From: Ophiobolus disseminans
Lineage: Eukaryota > Ascomycota > Dothideomycetes > Pleosporales > Phaeosphaeriaceae
DNA length: 64,000 nt
Assembly (NCBI GenBank): GCA_010093685.1
Contig: MU006231.1
Coordinates: forward strand, 544,428-608,427
Direction: 5' to 3'
Below are positions 54,880-64,000 of the stretch, piece by piece (within the stretch, counting starts at the first letter, position 1; every line of letters starts with the position of its first letter). The notes beneath the pieces were generated by a model. It was not told the DNA's origin and did not search any database. It saw only the letters and a list, made by a program, of their open reading frames with translations. The translations under genes and the position numbers were made by a program.

Positions 54880-54960
54880 GTTGAGTGGAGTTGTGAGGCT
54901 TTGCTGGCCGACGAGGCTTGTCTGCGCGTCTCGCCGATGCCAAGCGCCGGCTTGCGCGTC
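54880..54960 (+). repeat. Diverged dispersed repeat, copy A
   Basis: GTG..GCTTTGCTGGCCGAC.AGGCTTG and weaker flanks match the minus strand of 56560-56640. About 25 of 28 core bases agree by eye. Both copies can encode LCWPTRL, so they may be remnants of a transposon ORF. Confidence 0.4.
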
Positions 54961-55498
54961 CGCATGGACCACTCAGCTGATTCAAACTTCGTCCCTCGAC
55001 CACGACACCAGGTCTTCCCCGGACTCACAACCCCATCTTCCAATTCCAAACTTGGTTGCAACCTGTCCATGCACATACTAAGCCCTGCTCTCGCAGCTCG
55101 GCTAGCGGACAATTTCGTAAAATGCCAACCACCCGCGGGCCAATGCCGACAAGATCCTCGCCGCCGCACGCCCCGATTCGATCCGTGAGGATGTGAAACA
55201 TTTGGCATCTCTTGGTCAGATGCGAGGCTTCGTTTGCATGCTGCGTGTTCCATGGCTGTACCCGTCAGTGTGCAGGGGAAAGTAGCCGCATATGGAAATG
55301 AACGCCAATGCTGTCAGCCCTTAGGTGGTTGCTCGGCGCCGTCATAGCCATTTTGATCAACGATGCTCAAAACAGAAGGGTTGGCACACGTGCATCTGGC
55401 AGTTCGTCCACGACGACTGACTCTTGTACCTTCTTGATGGTTCTTGGGACTCAAGGATCCGTTCTTGGGCGATCATGGCGTCGTGCACGATGCGGAGG

Positions 55499-55505
55499 TA
55501 TAAAA
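55499..55505 (+). promoter_or_regulatory. TATA box of the GPI-anchored protein gene
   Basis: TATAAAA lies 106 bases before ATG 55611, followed by a CT-rich start region and leader. Confidence 0.6.
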
Positions 55506-55610
55506 TCGGGAGTGTCGTCCGACTAAATTCACTCTCAACATCGATAGTCAGCAATTTCAAGACTCCTCTACCTCTTTCGAAAATCTCATCTACTACTGCT
55601 TCGAATCACC

Positions 55611-56250
55611 ATGCTCTTCCAGAAACTCGCTATCGTTAGCGCTCTCGCAGCTTTCGCCGCTGCCCAAGATGTCGACAACAGCGACGTTCCGCAACAATGT
55701 CGTGCAGTCTGTGCCGATGTAGTTGCAACTTCACAGCGCTGCGACAATGAGACCAGTATGTTCTTACCATCGAACGCTACCACGGCTCAGAGTAACCAAC
55801 TGTGCAGACGATGACCGTGCCGAAGTCGACTGCATTTGCCGATCGCAGAACGCTGCTACACTCATCCCCGCCTGCGACGCATGCGTGCAGCAATTCGATA
55901 CCGACAACGATGACCCAAACGATGTTTCTGGTGCGTCTATCGATCCTGGTTCACATCCAATTGACTAACGTGCCGCAGACGTTCGCGAGCTCCTGACTCG
56001 CTGCAACTTTACCACTACCACATACAACAGTGCGTCTGCGAGCAGCATTCTGCAATCCGTGGCCTCTTCTTTCGCTTCAGCGTCTGGATCAGTCGTCGTG
56101 ACCACTTCCGGCACTGTTGTTCTCACGACATCTATTCCTGCCCGGACCAGCGTTCTCGCACAGTCTACAGCTGCAGCGCCCGCTCAGACTGCCGCGGCTG
56201 GGGCTGCGATGGGTCTTGGTGCACTGGGTTTGGCTATGGGTCTCCTGTAG
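55611..56250 (+). CDS. Secreted Cys-rich GPI-anchored protein
   Basis: Exons 55611-55755, 55808-55930 and 55979-56250 give 179 residues. Residues 1-19 are a signal peptide (MLFQKLAIVSALAAFAAAQ). The mature domain has eight cysteines in the order C-x3-C-x9-C, C-x-C, C-x2-C and C (CRAVC, RC, DCIC, CDAC, RC), comparable in number to CFEM domains but with different spacing. A Ser/Thr/Ala-rich stretch and a C-terminal hydrophobic segment (AAMGLGALGLAMGLL) fit a GPI-anchor signal. It is expected at the cell wall or plasma membrane. The role is unknown; an adhesion or host-facing function is only a possibility. Confidence 0.85.
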
Positions 56251-58040
56251 ACGGTCTCGTCAAGCACATGATGGATGGCTTGTACGCTGGAGGTAGCACA
56301 TTGGATCACTGGAATGTGAGTTATGGATAAGTTCGGGGTCAAATCACGGGTTGAGGATGGTGTATATGCTTTGTACTGTAATAGAGTCACTCCTTCGTAT
56401 ATCCAACGTAACTATACTGAGATGAAAGATTGCGTCATTTAGCATTGATATACATACTTCTTTGATCTTGCATGCGTCTCAAGACCGCTCCGCGAGAAAG
56501 CCTTACAAACTAAGTTGGGCCAGTCTGGTGCACCGATTTTCTTCCATTCGACAGAAGTAGAATGAACCTGTACTTGATACCGACAAGTCGGGAAAGCAAG
56601 CCTTGTCGGCCAGCAAAGCGCCACAGTCCCAGTGAGTTCAGCCCTTGTCATGGAAAGATAGTAAACGCCTAATTTCGAGCTACAGCAACAGGCGCGGCTG
56701 GGCTTCAAGCGTGTGAAGCCTGAAAACACACCGAGTATCTCTACGCTGATATATTAGCATTTCCAAGGTCGTTAAAAGTACTGCGAAGGTCTCCAGGCGT
56801 TCCGCTGTCAATTGTCCAAATTTAGAAACCATTAACCTACTCTTAGCAATATCACTACGACCCCTAACGGAGGTTTGGACGAGTGAACCATGGGAACACC
56901 CAGGCAGCCAACCCAACTCTGATTTCTGGGAAACTCGGAATTGAGGCCCCAAGTGTCACTGGACGGACGTGCCTAACAACCAACATTTGCGCAGAAAAAT
57001 GAGGTGTGTTACATGTGTGTACTGAAAAAAAATATCTACCAACTATAATAACGCCCAGGAAGACTGATCAAGTTTGTTCAAGGGTTCAGCCGGATCATTG
57101 TAGCTGATGAAGACGTCAATCAAAAGAGCACAACAACCTTGTTTTGGCATGGATTAGCAAATGATTAAGTGCAAAAGAGTCTTTACCACGAGGATTGCGG
57201 TGTTAAGGAGTGATGAAGAGCGATCTTCGTGAGACTTATATACAGCAGCTGTGTCATAGCGGATGCTTGGACCACGTCAATGCATCATGACGCAATGCAC
57301 GGCTGCTTAGAGTCATGCTTACATTCACACTTAACTCATTCAATCGTGGCGTTAATAGTTGGTACTCATCGCGCCACTGCTACTACTACATCGTCACAAC
57401 GTAGCACGGCCTCTTACGAGATTAACTAGAGTTGAGATGGTACCACATTATCCTAGACTTCTTTAGATGAAGTGACATTATAGAAGCAGAAAAAGGATAG
57501 AATTGATCTGAACAGATGGTATTCCTGATTAGATTAAAGATTAGCTAGCAACCAAACGATCAAAAATGTCTCGTTCGAGAGATTACCATCGAGCACACGA
57601 TCAATTTTGGATATCAGGCTGGCTCTTTCACTTACCTATGGATTCTTGCTCTAGGGCACAAGATTTTGTAGCTAGATAGAGCATGCCTCTTAGTAAATCG
57701 TGAAAGCCGGAAAAAGATTAAGCCTAGCGACTACATTAACGTTTAACGTTATAAGAGTTATTCCAAGTCCTAAAATCTCTCTAGAGATAGATAGGGCAGC
57801 ATTTCTTTATTTTTAGCTTTCGCGACTTACTAAGAGCATGCTTATCTGTAAATCAATGATGTACAATTCGTCTCATGACAGTGGTTCCAGTTCGAGAGCA
57901 ATTACTAGCTAAGTAATCTTGAAATACAAAGCAATCACAAACCCACAATCTCCCCTACGCACCAAGCTTCGGAGGTGGCCCCATCTCCGACGTCACTCCC
58001 GGTCTCGCTGGTACCATCCAAATCATCTGTCCTCTATTCC
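56251..58040. other. 1.8-kb gene-free, partly AT-rich region
   Basis: No supported gene. Copy B of the dispersed repeat lies at 56560-56640. From about 57000 the sequence becomes AT-rich with many TAG/CTAG words and no long open frame, consistent with decayed repetitive DNA. Confidence 0.5.
56560..56640 (-). repeat. Diverged dispersed repeat, copy B
   Basis: Minus-strand match of the 54880-54960 segment. The two copies flank the GPI-protein gene in opposite orientation. Confidence 0.4.
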
Positions 58041-58477
58041 CTAGGCTACCCAACAGCTCTTTGTAGTGCAATTGGGGTGCAACGCTACGTCGTTAAGTCT
58101 CAAACAATCGTTGCAACACCACGTGACAGTCTTCAGTATCGCAAAGTCTGTCAAGTAAAACGTCTCATCGTACTCTGTGAACTTCTTACCAGCAGGGAGC
58201 GGAGCACTGCATTTTTCACCACGGCATTTCTCGTTGGCGACGCGGTCGTTGGCGCCGCACTTCCTGCAGATATGATGCGTAATAGGCAGCTTGGATTTAT
58301 CGTAGTTCGGGGCTCTGGAGCAGTGAGTGCAAAGATCGCCGAAGTTTAGTTGTATTTTCTTGTCATGCGGCTCGTTCAAGAGTGCATAGATGCAGATCCA
58401 GCCCTAGCAAGTGTTAGTTCTTAAGCAGATCTCTGACACTGACATGTATTCACTTGTGCTAAGTTCTCATCAACCAT
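58041..58477 (-). CDS. Small protein with paired cysteines, probable zinc-binding
   Basis: Exon 1 58454-58477 (MVDENLAQ) joins exon 2 58041-58403 at a codon boundary; the 50-nt intron has GTGAAT donor and GAACTAACACTTGCTAG end. The protein has 128 residues. Cysteines occur in pairs: CTHC, CRKC, CRGEKC, CCNDC and CTTKSC, suggesting two or more structural zinc sites. No enzyme motif, signal peptide or membrane segment is seen. It sits alone in AT-rich DNA near a second open frame with zinc-ribbon-like pairs (59565-59998). Family not recognised. Confidence 0.55.
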
Positions 58478-59564
58478 AGTATCTCAGGGATAGATGTGAT
58501 AGCTGTCAAAAGAAAGCGGTGTTTCTAACAAGAAGGGTAGTAGTTACTAGATAGATGTAGTAGTGCAAGGAGATCAGCCATGTATAGAACTTGACGATTT
58601 TATAACGACGTACGAGTCTTCGTTCGTGACTATGATAGGCTGTGTCGTTACGCAAAGGCAACGTGTGAGGACAAGAGTCATATATAGGTAGCTGTGCTAT
58701 CGATGACCTCAGGATAATGCTATGCTCGACCCTGACACCTTTCGATGACTGGACGCTATACAAGCCCTACTAGTGCATGCATTATACGTTAGGACTTCGT
58801 TTTTCAACACAGGATAATTAACACACTTGTTATTTTACAAGGCATATAATTTACAATAGCTTGTTGACTTTTGCTCTATTATTAGAAGGAATCGCAGCGC
58901 CCTCAGGGATCTTTTGGAGCAGGGTAGTAGCCAACACTATTTTAGCACCATGTAAACACGATTTTGGAAATTTCACCGCAATTACAACACAGTTTTGAAT
59001 TAAACGGATTCCTAACACTCTCCCTTTTCCAAACAAACTTAGATTGTAACCCATGAGTTAAACCATAGGACATTAAGATCTGATAGTTATGCGCGGGTGT
59101 AGACCATTGAATTACGTTAAGAATAACTTATATTCTGATATAATAAAAATTTATACAAAGAAGAGGTTCTACGACTGCCCCTGAGCAGCTGGATCAACTA
59201 TTCCCTCACCATCTTTACGACGCCCATCGCGGATAGCTTGACCCGTGTTAACCCCACACAAATTCCTGCGTGTTTGATGGCGCGATGCGCATGTTTGACA
59301 CAGCCACCTATCATGCGCACCTAGCGTTCCTTCTAGGCATAGAGAGAATCCATTACGGGTTAGCGTTGTTCGATATACTGACCCAATTGCATAGTAACTC
59401 GGAAGATATTGTCTGCAGTCTGGATCAAGGCACTGTCCGTGGCCTGCTGGGTTCTTCTGTGGGGAAACCGCGAGCTTTCCTTCCTCTGTGACAGAGTATG
59501 TAGTAGCACGCGTTGTCCTTCCTGTCAGCCGAGCAGATGATGCATTTTTGAGCGTCTTTCGTGT
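58478..59564. other. AT-rich gene-free region
   Basis: 1.1 kb with runs such as TTATTTTACAAGG and ATAATAAAAATT. No supported gene; short open frames are scattered on both strands. Confidence 0.5.
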
Positions 59565-59998
59565 TTAACTGCAACTTGTATGGCTTGGGTTGGCGCCGAA
59601 CACAGGATATGTAGTACCATGGCCCTCCTGCCTGGGTTGTTCTTGTTCGGGTTCATCGATTGTCGGCAGTTCCTGGTCGGGTTCGTTGGATTCTGGCGGA
59701 TCCTCGCCGACCCAAATCTTCCTGTCAAAGTTTGTGCATGGGATTGAATTCAGAGCAGAAGAAGAGCTTTCTCCGCTACCCTTGATGCGCGCCCTTTCAC
59801 AATGGGAACACACCCCGAGATCGGCTCTCTTGACACCGCAGTAGGGACATTCGAGCACAAGTGCCTCATAAAATCCATATATGTCCTCAATGCAGGCGAT
59901 TAGCTTTCCCGGGCATGCCCAAATCTCATCATTTCTAAGAGACCGTGGATTAAGTGGAGCAAGACTTTGATGTGTAGCGGGAGAGATATTCTCAGTAA
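59565..59998 (-). CDS. Possible zinc-ribbon protein exon, 5' end unresolved
   Basis: The minus-strand frame is open from about 59998 to a stop at 59565 and lacks an in-frame ATG, so any start is in an upstream exon. It contains WACPGKLIACIEDIYG and then CPYCGVKRADLGVCSHC, two CxxC pairs like a zinc ribbon, followed by a Ser-rich and then Glu/Pro-rich tail (PDQELPTIDEPEQEQPRQE). An acceptor-like TCTCTTAG lies at about 59936. A TATAAAAGG element occurs further upstream on the same strand near 60110. Could be a gene fragment. Confidence 0.35.
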
Positions 59999-60563
59999 CT
60001 CAGTTCGATAGATGGTGGTTCGTGAAATGTGATTGAGTCTGGGTACTTAGCAGTAATAATCAAATGATGTACCTTGATGGTGGAGATGTTATAGAACAGA
60101 TCTCGCGCCTTTTATATCCACGCAATGGTGAGTCCTCACACACGCCATGGGCGCAAGAGGGTCTATATCGACTGTTCTCTGACACAGTATGTGAACTGCA
60201 AGGACACACCACAGCTGCGTCAAGCAACAGCCAGGTCATCTACGACTGGCACAGTATGAATTGCTTGAGTTACTGTACGTGACCGAGTCGTGGCCTATGC
60301 TGTTGCTCTGCGTAGTTGGACCCTGATGTTGGTAATCTCGGATAGAGTTGGAAGGTCCGTGCTCCCGTCGACCCGCTGGTATGCGCACGCACACAGATTC
60401 GTAGCATTAATGTGTTTGAACAACTACACGTTCTTCGAGTTGCTTACTTATAGCTTGGCGTAGGACGGTAGAAGCAGTGTCTGCCGTGGTAGTCGTGCAT
60501 GCTGATTGCTGGTATGTACACGTGATATCAGAGTGCTTTGCGCACGAGGCACAGAGGCATAGG
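59999..60563. other. Intergenic, no supported gene
   Basis: 565 bases that may include the 5' part of the zinc-ribbon candidate. A 72-codon plus-strand frame (60064-60282) has no support. Confidence 0.4.
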
Positions 60564-61777
60564 CTACCAGCCCATGCCCATAGCGCTCCGCACCCGCTTC
60601 ATTGTTTCCTCGGCTAACTCTTCTGCTCTCCCAGCTCCATCTTCCGCATGCTGTACAAGCTCTTTCTGATCACCCCCTATCAACGCTTCGTACCTCCCTC
60701 TTATGTCCCTGATGCCCACGTCGACCGTGTCCGCAACCTTCTCTTTTAGCGCCCGCATACTCAAGCCCTTCAAGTCACGTGCCAGATCTTCCGGTGACGC
60801 AGCGACCGACTCATCGAAGTGGTACATTAGATCCACCAAGTTGGACACACCAGGCCTCTTCTCGCGGTCATAGCTCACCCCTTCGATCGAGTCAGTGAGC
60901 GCATGCTTCAGTTTGTTGTGAATATCCTCTTTTGAGTCTGTGATCAGAATCCGACTCTTCGGCTTCGGATCGCTCTTGCTCATCTTCTTTGCTGGATCGG
61001 TCAGACTCATGACACGCTTCGCCGGGCTAAGCAGTGTTCGCGGGACGGTCAGGAGCGGCTGTGATGCGGAGTGTGGGGCGTATACATGATTGAACCCAGC
61101 GGCAAGTTCACGTGTGAATTCAAGATGCTGCGCTTGGTCCTCGCCAACTGGTACGTGCGTGGTGTTGTAGAGGAGGATGTCGGCTGCTTGGAGGACGGGG
61201 TAAGAGAAGAGGCCAAGTTTGAGAGCGTCCTTGTTCGCTGCTGGCTCGAGCGGGGAGGCATTTTCTGGTAAAGACAGTTTACTCTGCATAGCATCAGCAC
61301 GATACCCCTACTGAAGGAAATTTTGCCCACCTTCCACTGGGTCATCCGCCCTAGATAACCCATGCTTGCACCACAACTCAACATCCACATGAGCTCGGCA
61401 TGTTGCTTCACGCTACTCTGGGCAAAGATGATGGACCTCTTGGGGTTTAGGCCCACTGCCAGTAGACTGGCGAGCATCTCTTTCCTCCATGTTGCCAATT
61501 GAGTTGGATCTTGTTTTATCGTGATGGCATGCAAGTCGACAATGGAAAATAGTAGTGTCGTATCTGGAGATGGCTCATCTTGGAGCTTGACCCATTGTCG
61601 TAGAGCTCCAAGATAATTCCCTAGATGTGGTACACCAGTTGGCTGTATGCCGGAGAATATCACCTTTTTGGTTCCCTGCTCTTTCTTCAGACTTGATAAC
61701 GTCGACCCATAGCGTAAAAGGTTCAAGCATATCCGCGATGGAAGCGGCACTGCTCTTGGTATCCGGAGGAGAGACAT
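60564..61777 (-). CDS. msw1: Mitochondrial tryptophanyl-tRNA synthetase
   Basis: Exon 1 61331-61777 and exon 2 60564-61283 give 388 residues; the intron starts GTGGGC and ends GCTATGCAG. The N-terminus is Arg/Ser/Leu-rich without acids (MSLLRIPRAVPLPSRICLNL), a mitochondrial presequence. Class I motifs are SGIQPTGVPHLGNYLGA (HIGH-type PHLGN) and KKMSKSDPK (KMSKS). VPVGEDQAQHLEF and GASMGYLGRMTQWK match the Trp/ATP-binding core. The size fits bacterial-type mitochondrial enzymes. It charges mitochondrial tRNA-Trp. It is divergently arranged with the RVS161-type gene. Confidence 0.95.
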
Positions 61778-62042
61778 GGACGTCCGGATAAGAGTGATTC
61801 GCGTTTTGTGTGCATAGCCACGAAGGGTAAGCGCGGCCAGGGTCGTGCTTCGTCATTGTGGCGCAGCACGTGCGGACCAACGACGACTGGCTGCATCCAG
61901 CAACACCCGCGCTCTCGTACATCGATAACCTCAGCCATCAGATCGCACGCAAGAACCCCACAAATATCTTCACAATACACCATAAACCTTACGCGCTTTC
62001 TACAGTCACAGAGCAAAATAACACACCACCACATCCGCAGCC
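61778..62042. promoter_or_regulatory. Divergent promoter of MSW1 and RVS161-type genes
   Basis: 265 bases between opposite start codons; both promoters must lie here. The plus-side leader is A/C-rich. Confidence 0.5.
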
Positions 62043-62931
62043 ATGTCGTGGACCGGTAAGACGCAGCCCAAAGCGCCGGGAAAGACGGAGACTGAAGGAA
62101 GACAGGCTTCAAGAAGGGCGTCAATCGCGCGACGACCCAAGTTCTCATGAAAACCGGCCAAGTCGAGCGCACGAATGACCGCGACTTTGAGACTGAGCAG
62201 CGGTATATCCAACATTCACCCCGCCATACATGTATCACAAACTTACACCTCCCAGCCGGTACCGCACCATGGAAACGGCCGCAAACAAGCTCCAAAAAGA
62301 AGCAAAGGGCTACCTCGACTCCCTGCGCGCCATGACGGCCTCGCAGATGCGCATCGCCGAAACAATCGACGCCTTCTACGGCGACGCGGGCACCAAAGAC
62401 GGCGTATCCCGCTCCTACAAACAGGCCGTCACAGACCTCGACGCCGAGACCATAAAAGCTCTCGACGGGCCCTACCGCACAACCGTCCTCGACCCTATAC
62501 AGCGCTTCTGCAGCTACTTCCCGGACATCAACGCCTGCATCACAAAGCGCGAACACAAGCAGATGGACTACGACCGCATGCGCGCACAGGTCAAGAAACT
62601 GACAGACAAGCCAGACAAAGACGTGACGAAGCTGCCCCGCGCGGAGAAAGACGAACAGCTCGCCAAGGCCGCGTACGATCAGTTGAACGAGACGCTCACG
62701 AGCGAATTACCGCAGCTCATCGATCTGCGAGTGCCCTACCTGGACCCGAGTTTCGAAGCGCTTGTCAAGATACAGCTGCGTTTCTGCGCAGAGGCGTATA
62801 GTCGGATGGCACAGGTGCAGCAGTATCTCGATGCGAATACGAGGGACCAGTATGCGCAGGGCGAGCTAGATGCAAGGGTCGAGGAGGTGTTGCAGGAGAT
62901 ACGGGATCTGAGTATTGCGGGGACTGTCTAG
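62043..62931 (+). CDS. rvs161: BAR-domain protein Rvs161/Hob3
   Basis: Exons 62043-62055, 62106-62202 and 62256-62931 give 261 residues, the usual length. The start MSWTGFKKGVNRA (across intron 1) and RRYRTMETAANKLQKEAKGY (across intron 2) are characteristic, and the BAR core continues with RIAETIDAFYGD, GPYRTTVLDPIQRFCSYFPD and EHKQMDYDRMRAQVKKL. It dimerises with the Rvs167 type to tubulate membrane at endocytic pits and helps actin organisation. The 13-nt first exon is set by frame and by GGTAAG/ACAG splice sites. Confidence 0.95.
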
Positions 62932-63508
62932 ATGGTGTAGGATGGGATTGGCGTTTAGGATATCATGGGCTTTGCTGGGTTTGTGCTGGTGAGGGATGGA
63001 ATGGAATGAGGGGTTGGTGGGCATCTTCAATACGATATGAGATTTGGGAATATGCTTAACCCATTATTCTGGGGGCTGTCTGTATCTGTGTTGGTATTGG
63101 GTTGTTTGAGAGATCAGGTTGCAAAGAGCTAGAGCATGGCAAGATCACAAAACAAGCTGCACTATCTCCAACGTCACGAAGTTTGTAATCCGACCTCTTC
63201 ACGATCACTTCAAACATCACCACATTATCCACCCTGCGCTTGGAAGATTTGAATTCCCCCTATCTACATCCTAGTCGACGACCTACGATGCAGCGAAAAA
63301 GTGGTGACTATAGATAAATGACCGTTCAAAGTGTAGATAATGCTCATTAAACGCCAACCAAATGCAATGCGTGACCATGTCGTGAGAGCCGCACCGATGC
63401 CCAACGCCGCGCTGAAGCCATGATATCGTGAAAAAGGAAGGAGAGGTGTCGAGCCGAGCTTCGTAACGCCATCCGACATAGTGGAGGTGGCGTTCACCGC
63501 GTCAATCC
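62932..63508. other. Convergent intergenic region
   Basis: 577 bases between RVS161-type and CDC34-type 3' ends. No gene was recognised. Confidence 0.45.
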
Positions 63509-64000
63509 TCACTTATCGTCCTCATCCTCATCCTCCAGATCGTCATCATCAGCCATATCCGAATCCAGCTCATCCCCATCTTCCAGATCGCTCTCGCTCC
63601 CCCCAAAGCTCTCGACATCGCTATCCTCCCAGCTCATATCGAAGTCTCCCTCGTCCTCCTTCTTCCGCCACGCCGTCTCGTGCGTGGGCATGGTGAAGTC
63701 GGCCGGTATGTCCTGCTTGCTGAGGTCGAGGTCCTTTTTGACGAGGCCTTTGTACTCCTCGGGCTTGTTGCGCAGCATGACGCCTGCGTCGACGTTTGCG
63801 GGGGAGGACACTTCGGCGTCGTCGAGCAGCGAGAGGATGGATATCAGCACGGTTTCAACGCGCTGCACGGGGGACCAGCGCTCGGCGGCGGTTTCGCCTG
63901 ACATTTCGTCGTCGCCCGGTGGGTGGAGGATCGAAATGCAGAGGCGGCCGTCGGGGTAGATGTTGGGGTGGTAGAGGGGTCGAATGAACTTGAAGTCTGG
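63509..64000 (-). CDS. cdc34: Ubiquitin-conjugating enzyme E2, Cdc34/Ubc3 type, C-terminal part
   Basis: The minus-strand frame is open to the window end, so the N-terminus is missing. The visible 163 codons begin in the E2 fold: FIRPLYHPNIYPDGRLCIS with the catalytic Cys in RLCISIL, followed by the Cdc34-specific acidic insertion HPPGDDEMSGETAAERWSPV split by the usual loop, then VETVLISILSLLDDAE and NVDAGVML. The C-terminal tail is strongly acidic (EDSDVESF, ending EDEDEDDK), the region that binds SCF and ubiquitin. Cdc34 builds K48-linked chains on SCF substrates for cell-cycle progression. Confidence 0.93.
   Translation of the reverse strand, partial: PDFKFIRPLYHPNIYPDGRLCISILHPPGDDEMSGETAAERWSPVQRVETVLISILSLLDDAEVSSPANVDAGVMLRNKPEEYKGLVKKDLDLSKQDIPADFTMPTHETAWRKKEDEGDFDMSWEDSDVESFGGSESDLEDGDELDSDMADDDDLEDEDEDDK

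Larger units (their letters stand above)
54129..55610. other. Gene-poor region upstream of a secreted-protein gene
   Basis: 1.5 kb without a convincing gene. Bases 54880-54960 contain a sequence (GCTTTGCTGGCCGAC and flanks) that recurs in inverted orientation at about 56560-56640. The right end is the promoter of the next gene. Confidence 0.5.

Noticed and set aside
61723..62556. 277-codon minus-strand frame across the MSW1/RVS161 promoter
   Set aside because: Overlaps two well-supported genes in other frames and has no recognisable domain.

Overview
The window comes from a filamentous ascomycete. Genes carry many short GT-AG introns (about 45-80 nt) with CTAAC/CTGAC-like branch sites. Fungus-specific families are present: Zn2Cys6 regulator, Dal5-like and hexose transporters, STAND-type N-termini and a fungal AAA ATPase family. 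Protein styles fit a dothideomycete, probably Pleosporales, but that placement is inference.

Layout. 0-5 kb: the end of a kinase-like gene, then an FAD monooxygenase next to a Dal5-type transporter. 5-7.4 kb: two related small genes in tandem, the second broken by a frameshift. 7.6-14.4 kb: a DH-PH (RhoGEF-like) protein and a large FHA-like/pseudokinase protein whose stop is TGA CTA, followed in frame by 228 more open codons. 15-21.7 kb: an AtuA/DUF4387 protein, a Zn2Cys6 regulator and a MaoC-type dehydratase, a plausible catabolic cluster. 22-38 kb: conserved genes (ZUP1/UFSP-like peptidase, CWC2, HSP60, cofilin, GET5-like, NOP2) with a Ser/Pro-rich protein, a tandem-repeat protein carrying an in-frame TAG, and a gene-free stretch holding eight degenerate hairpin repeats. 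40-42 kb: a ten-exon hexose transporter.

42.6-60.5 kb is a different compartment: a decayed STAND-like gene, an AAA-ATPase gene split by a 5.2-kb Ty1/copia element with 133-bp LTRs and a 5-bp target duplication, a GPI-anchored Cys-rich protein, AT-rich gene-poor DNA and small proteins with paired cysteines. Many breaks can be explained by single C:G to T:A changes. 60.5-64 kb returns to housekeeping genes: mitochondrial tryptophanyl-tRNA synthetase, RVS161-type BAR protein and CDC34.

The observations most worth checking are the UGA-CUA readthrough candidate at 13737, the hairpin array at 27482-28428, and the young copia insertion with its in-frame stops. All exon boundaries were read by eye from splice motifs and reading frame; none was tested against transcripts.
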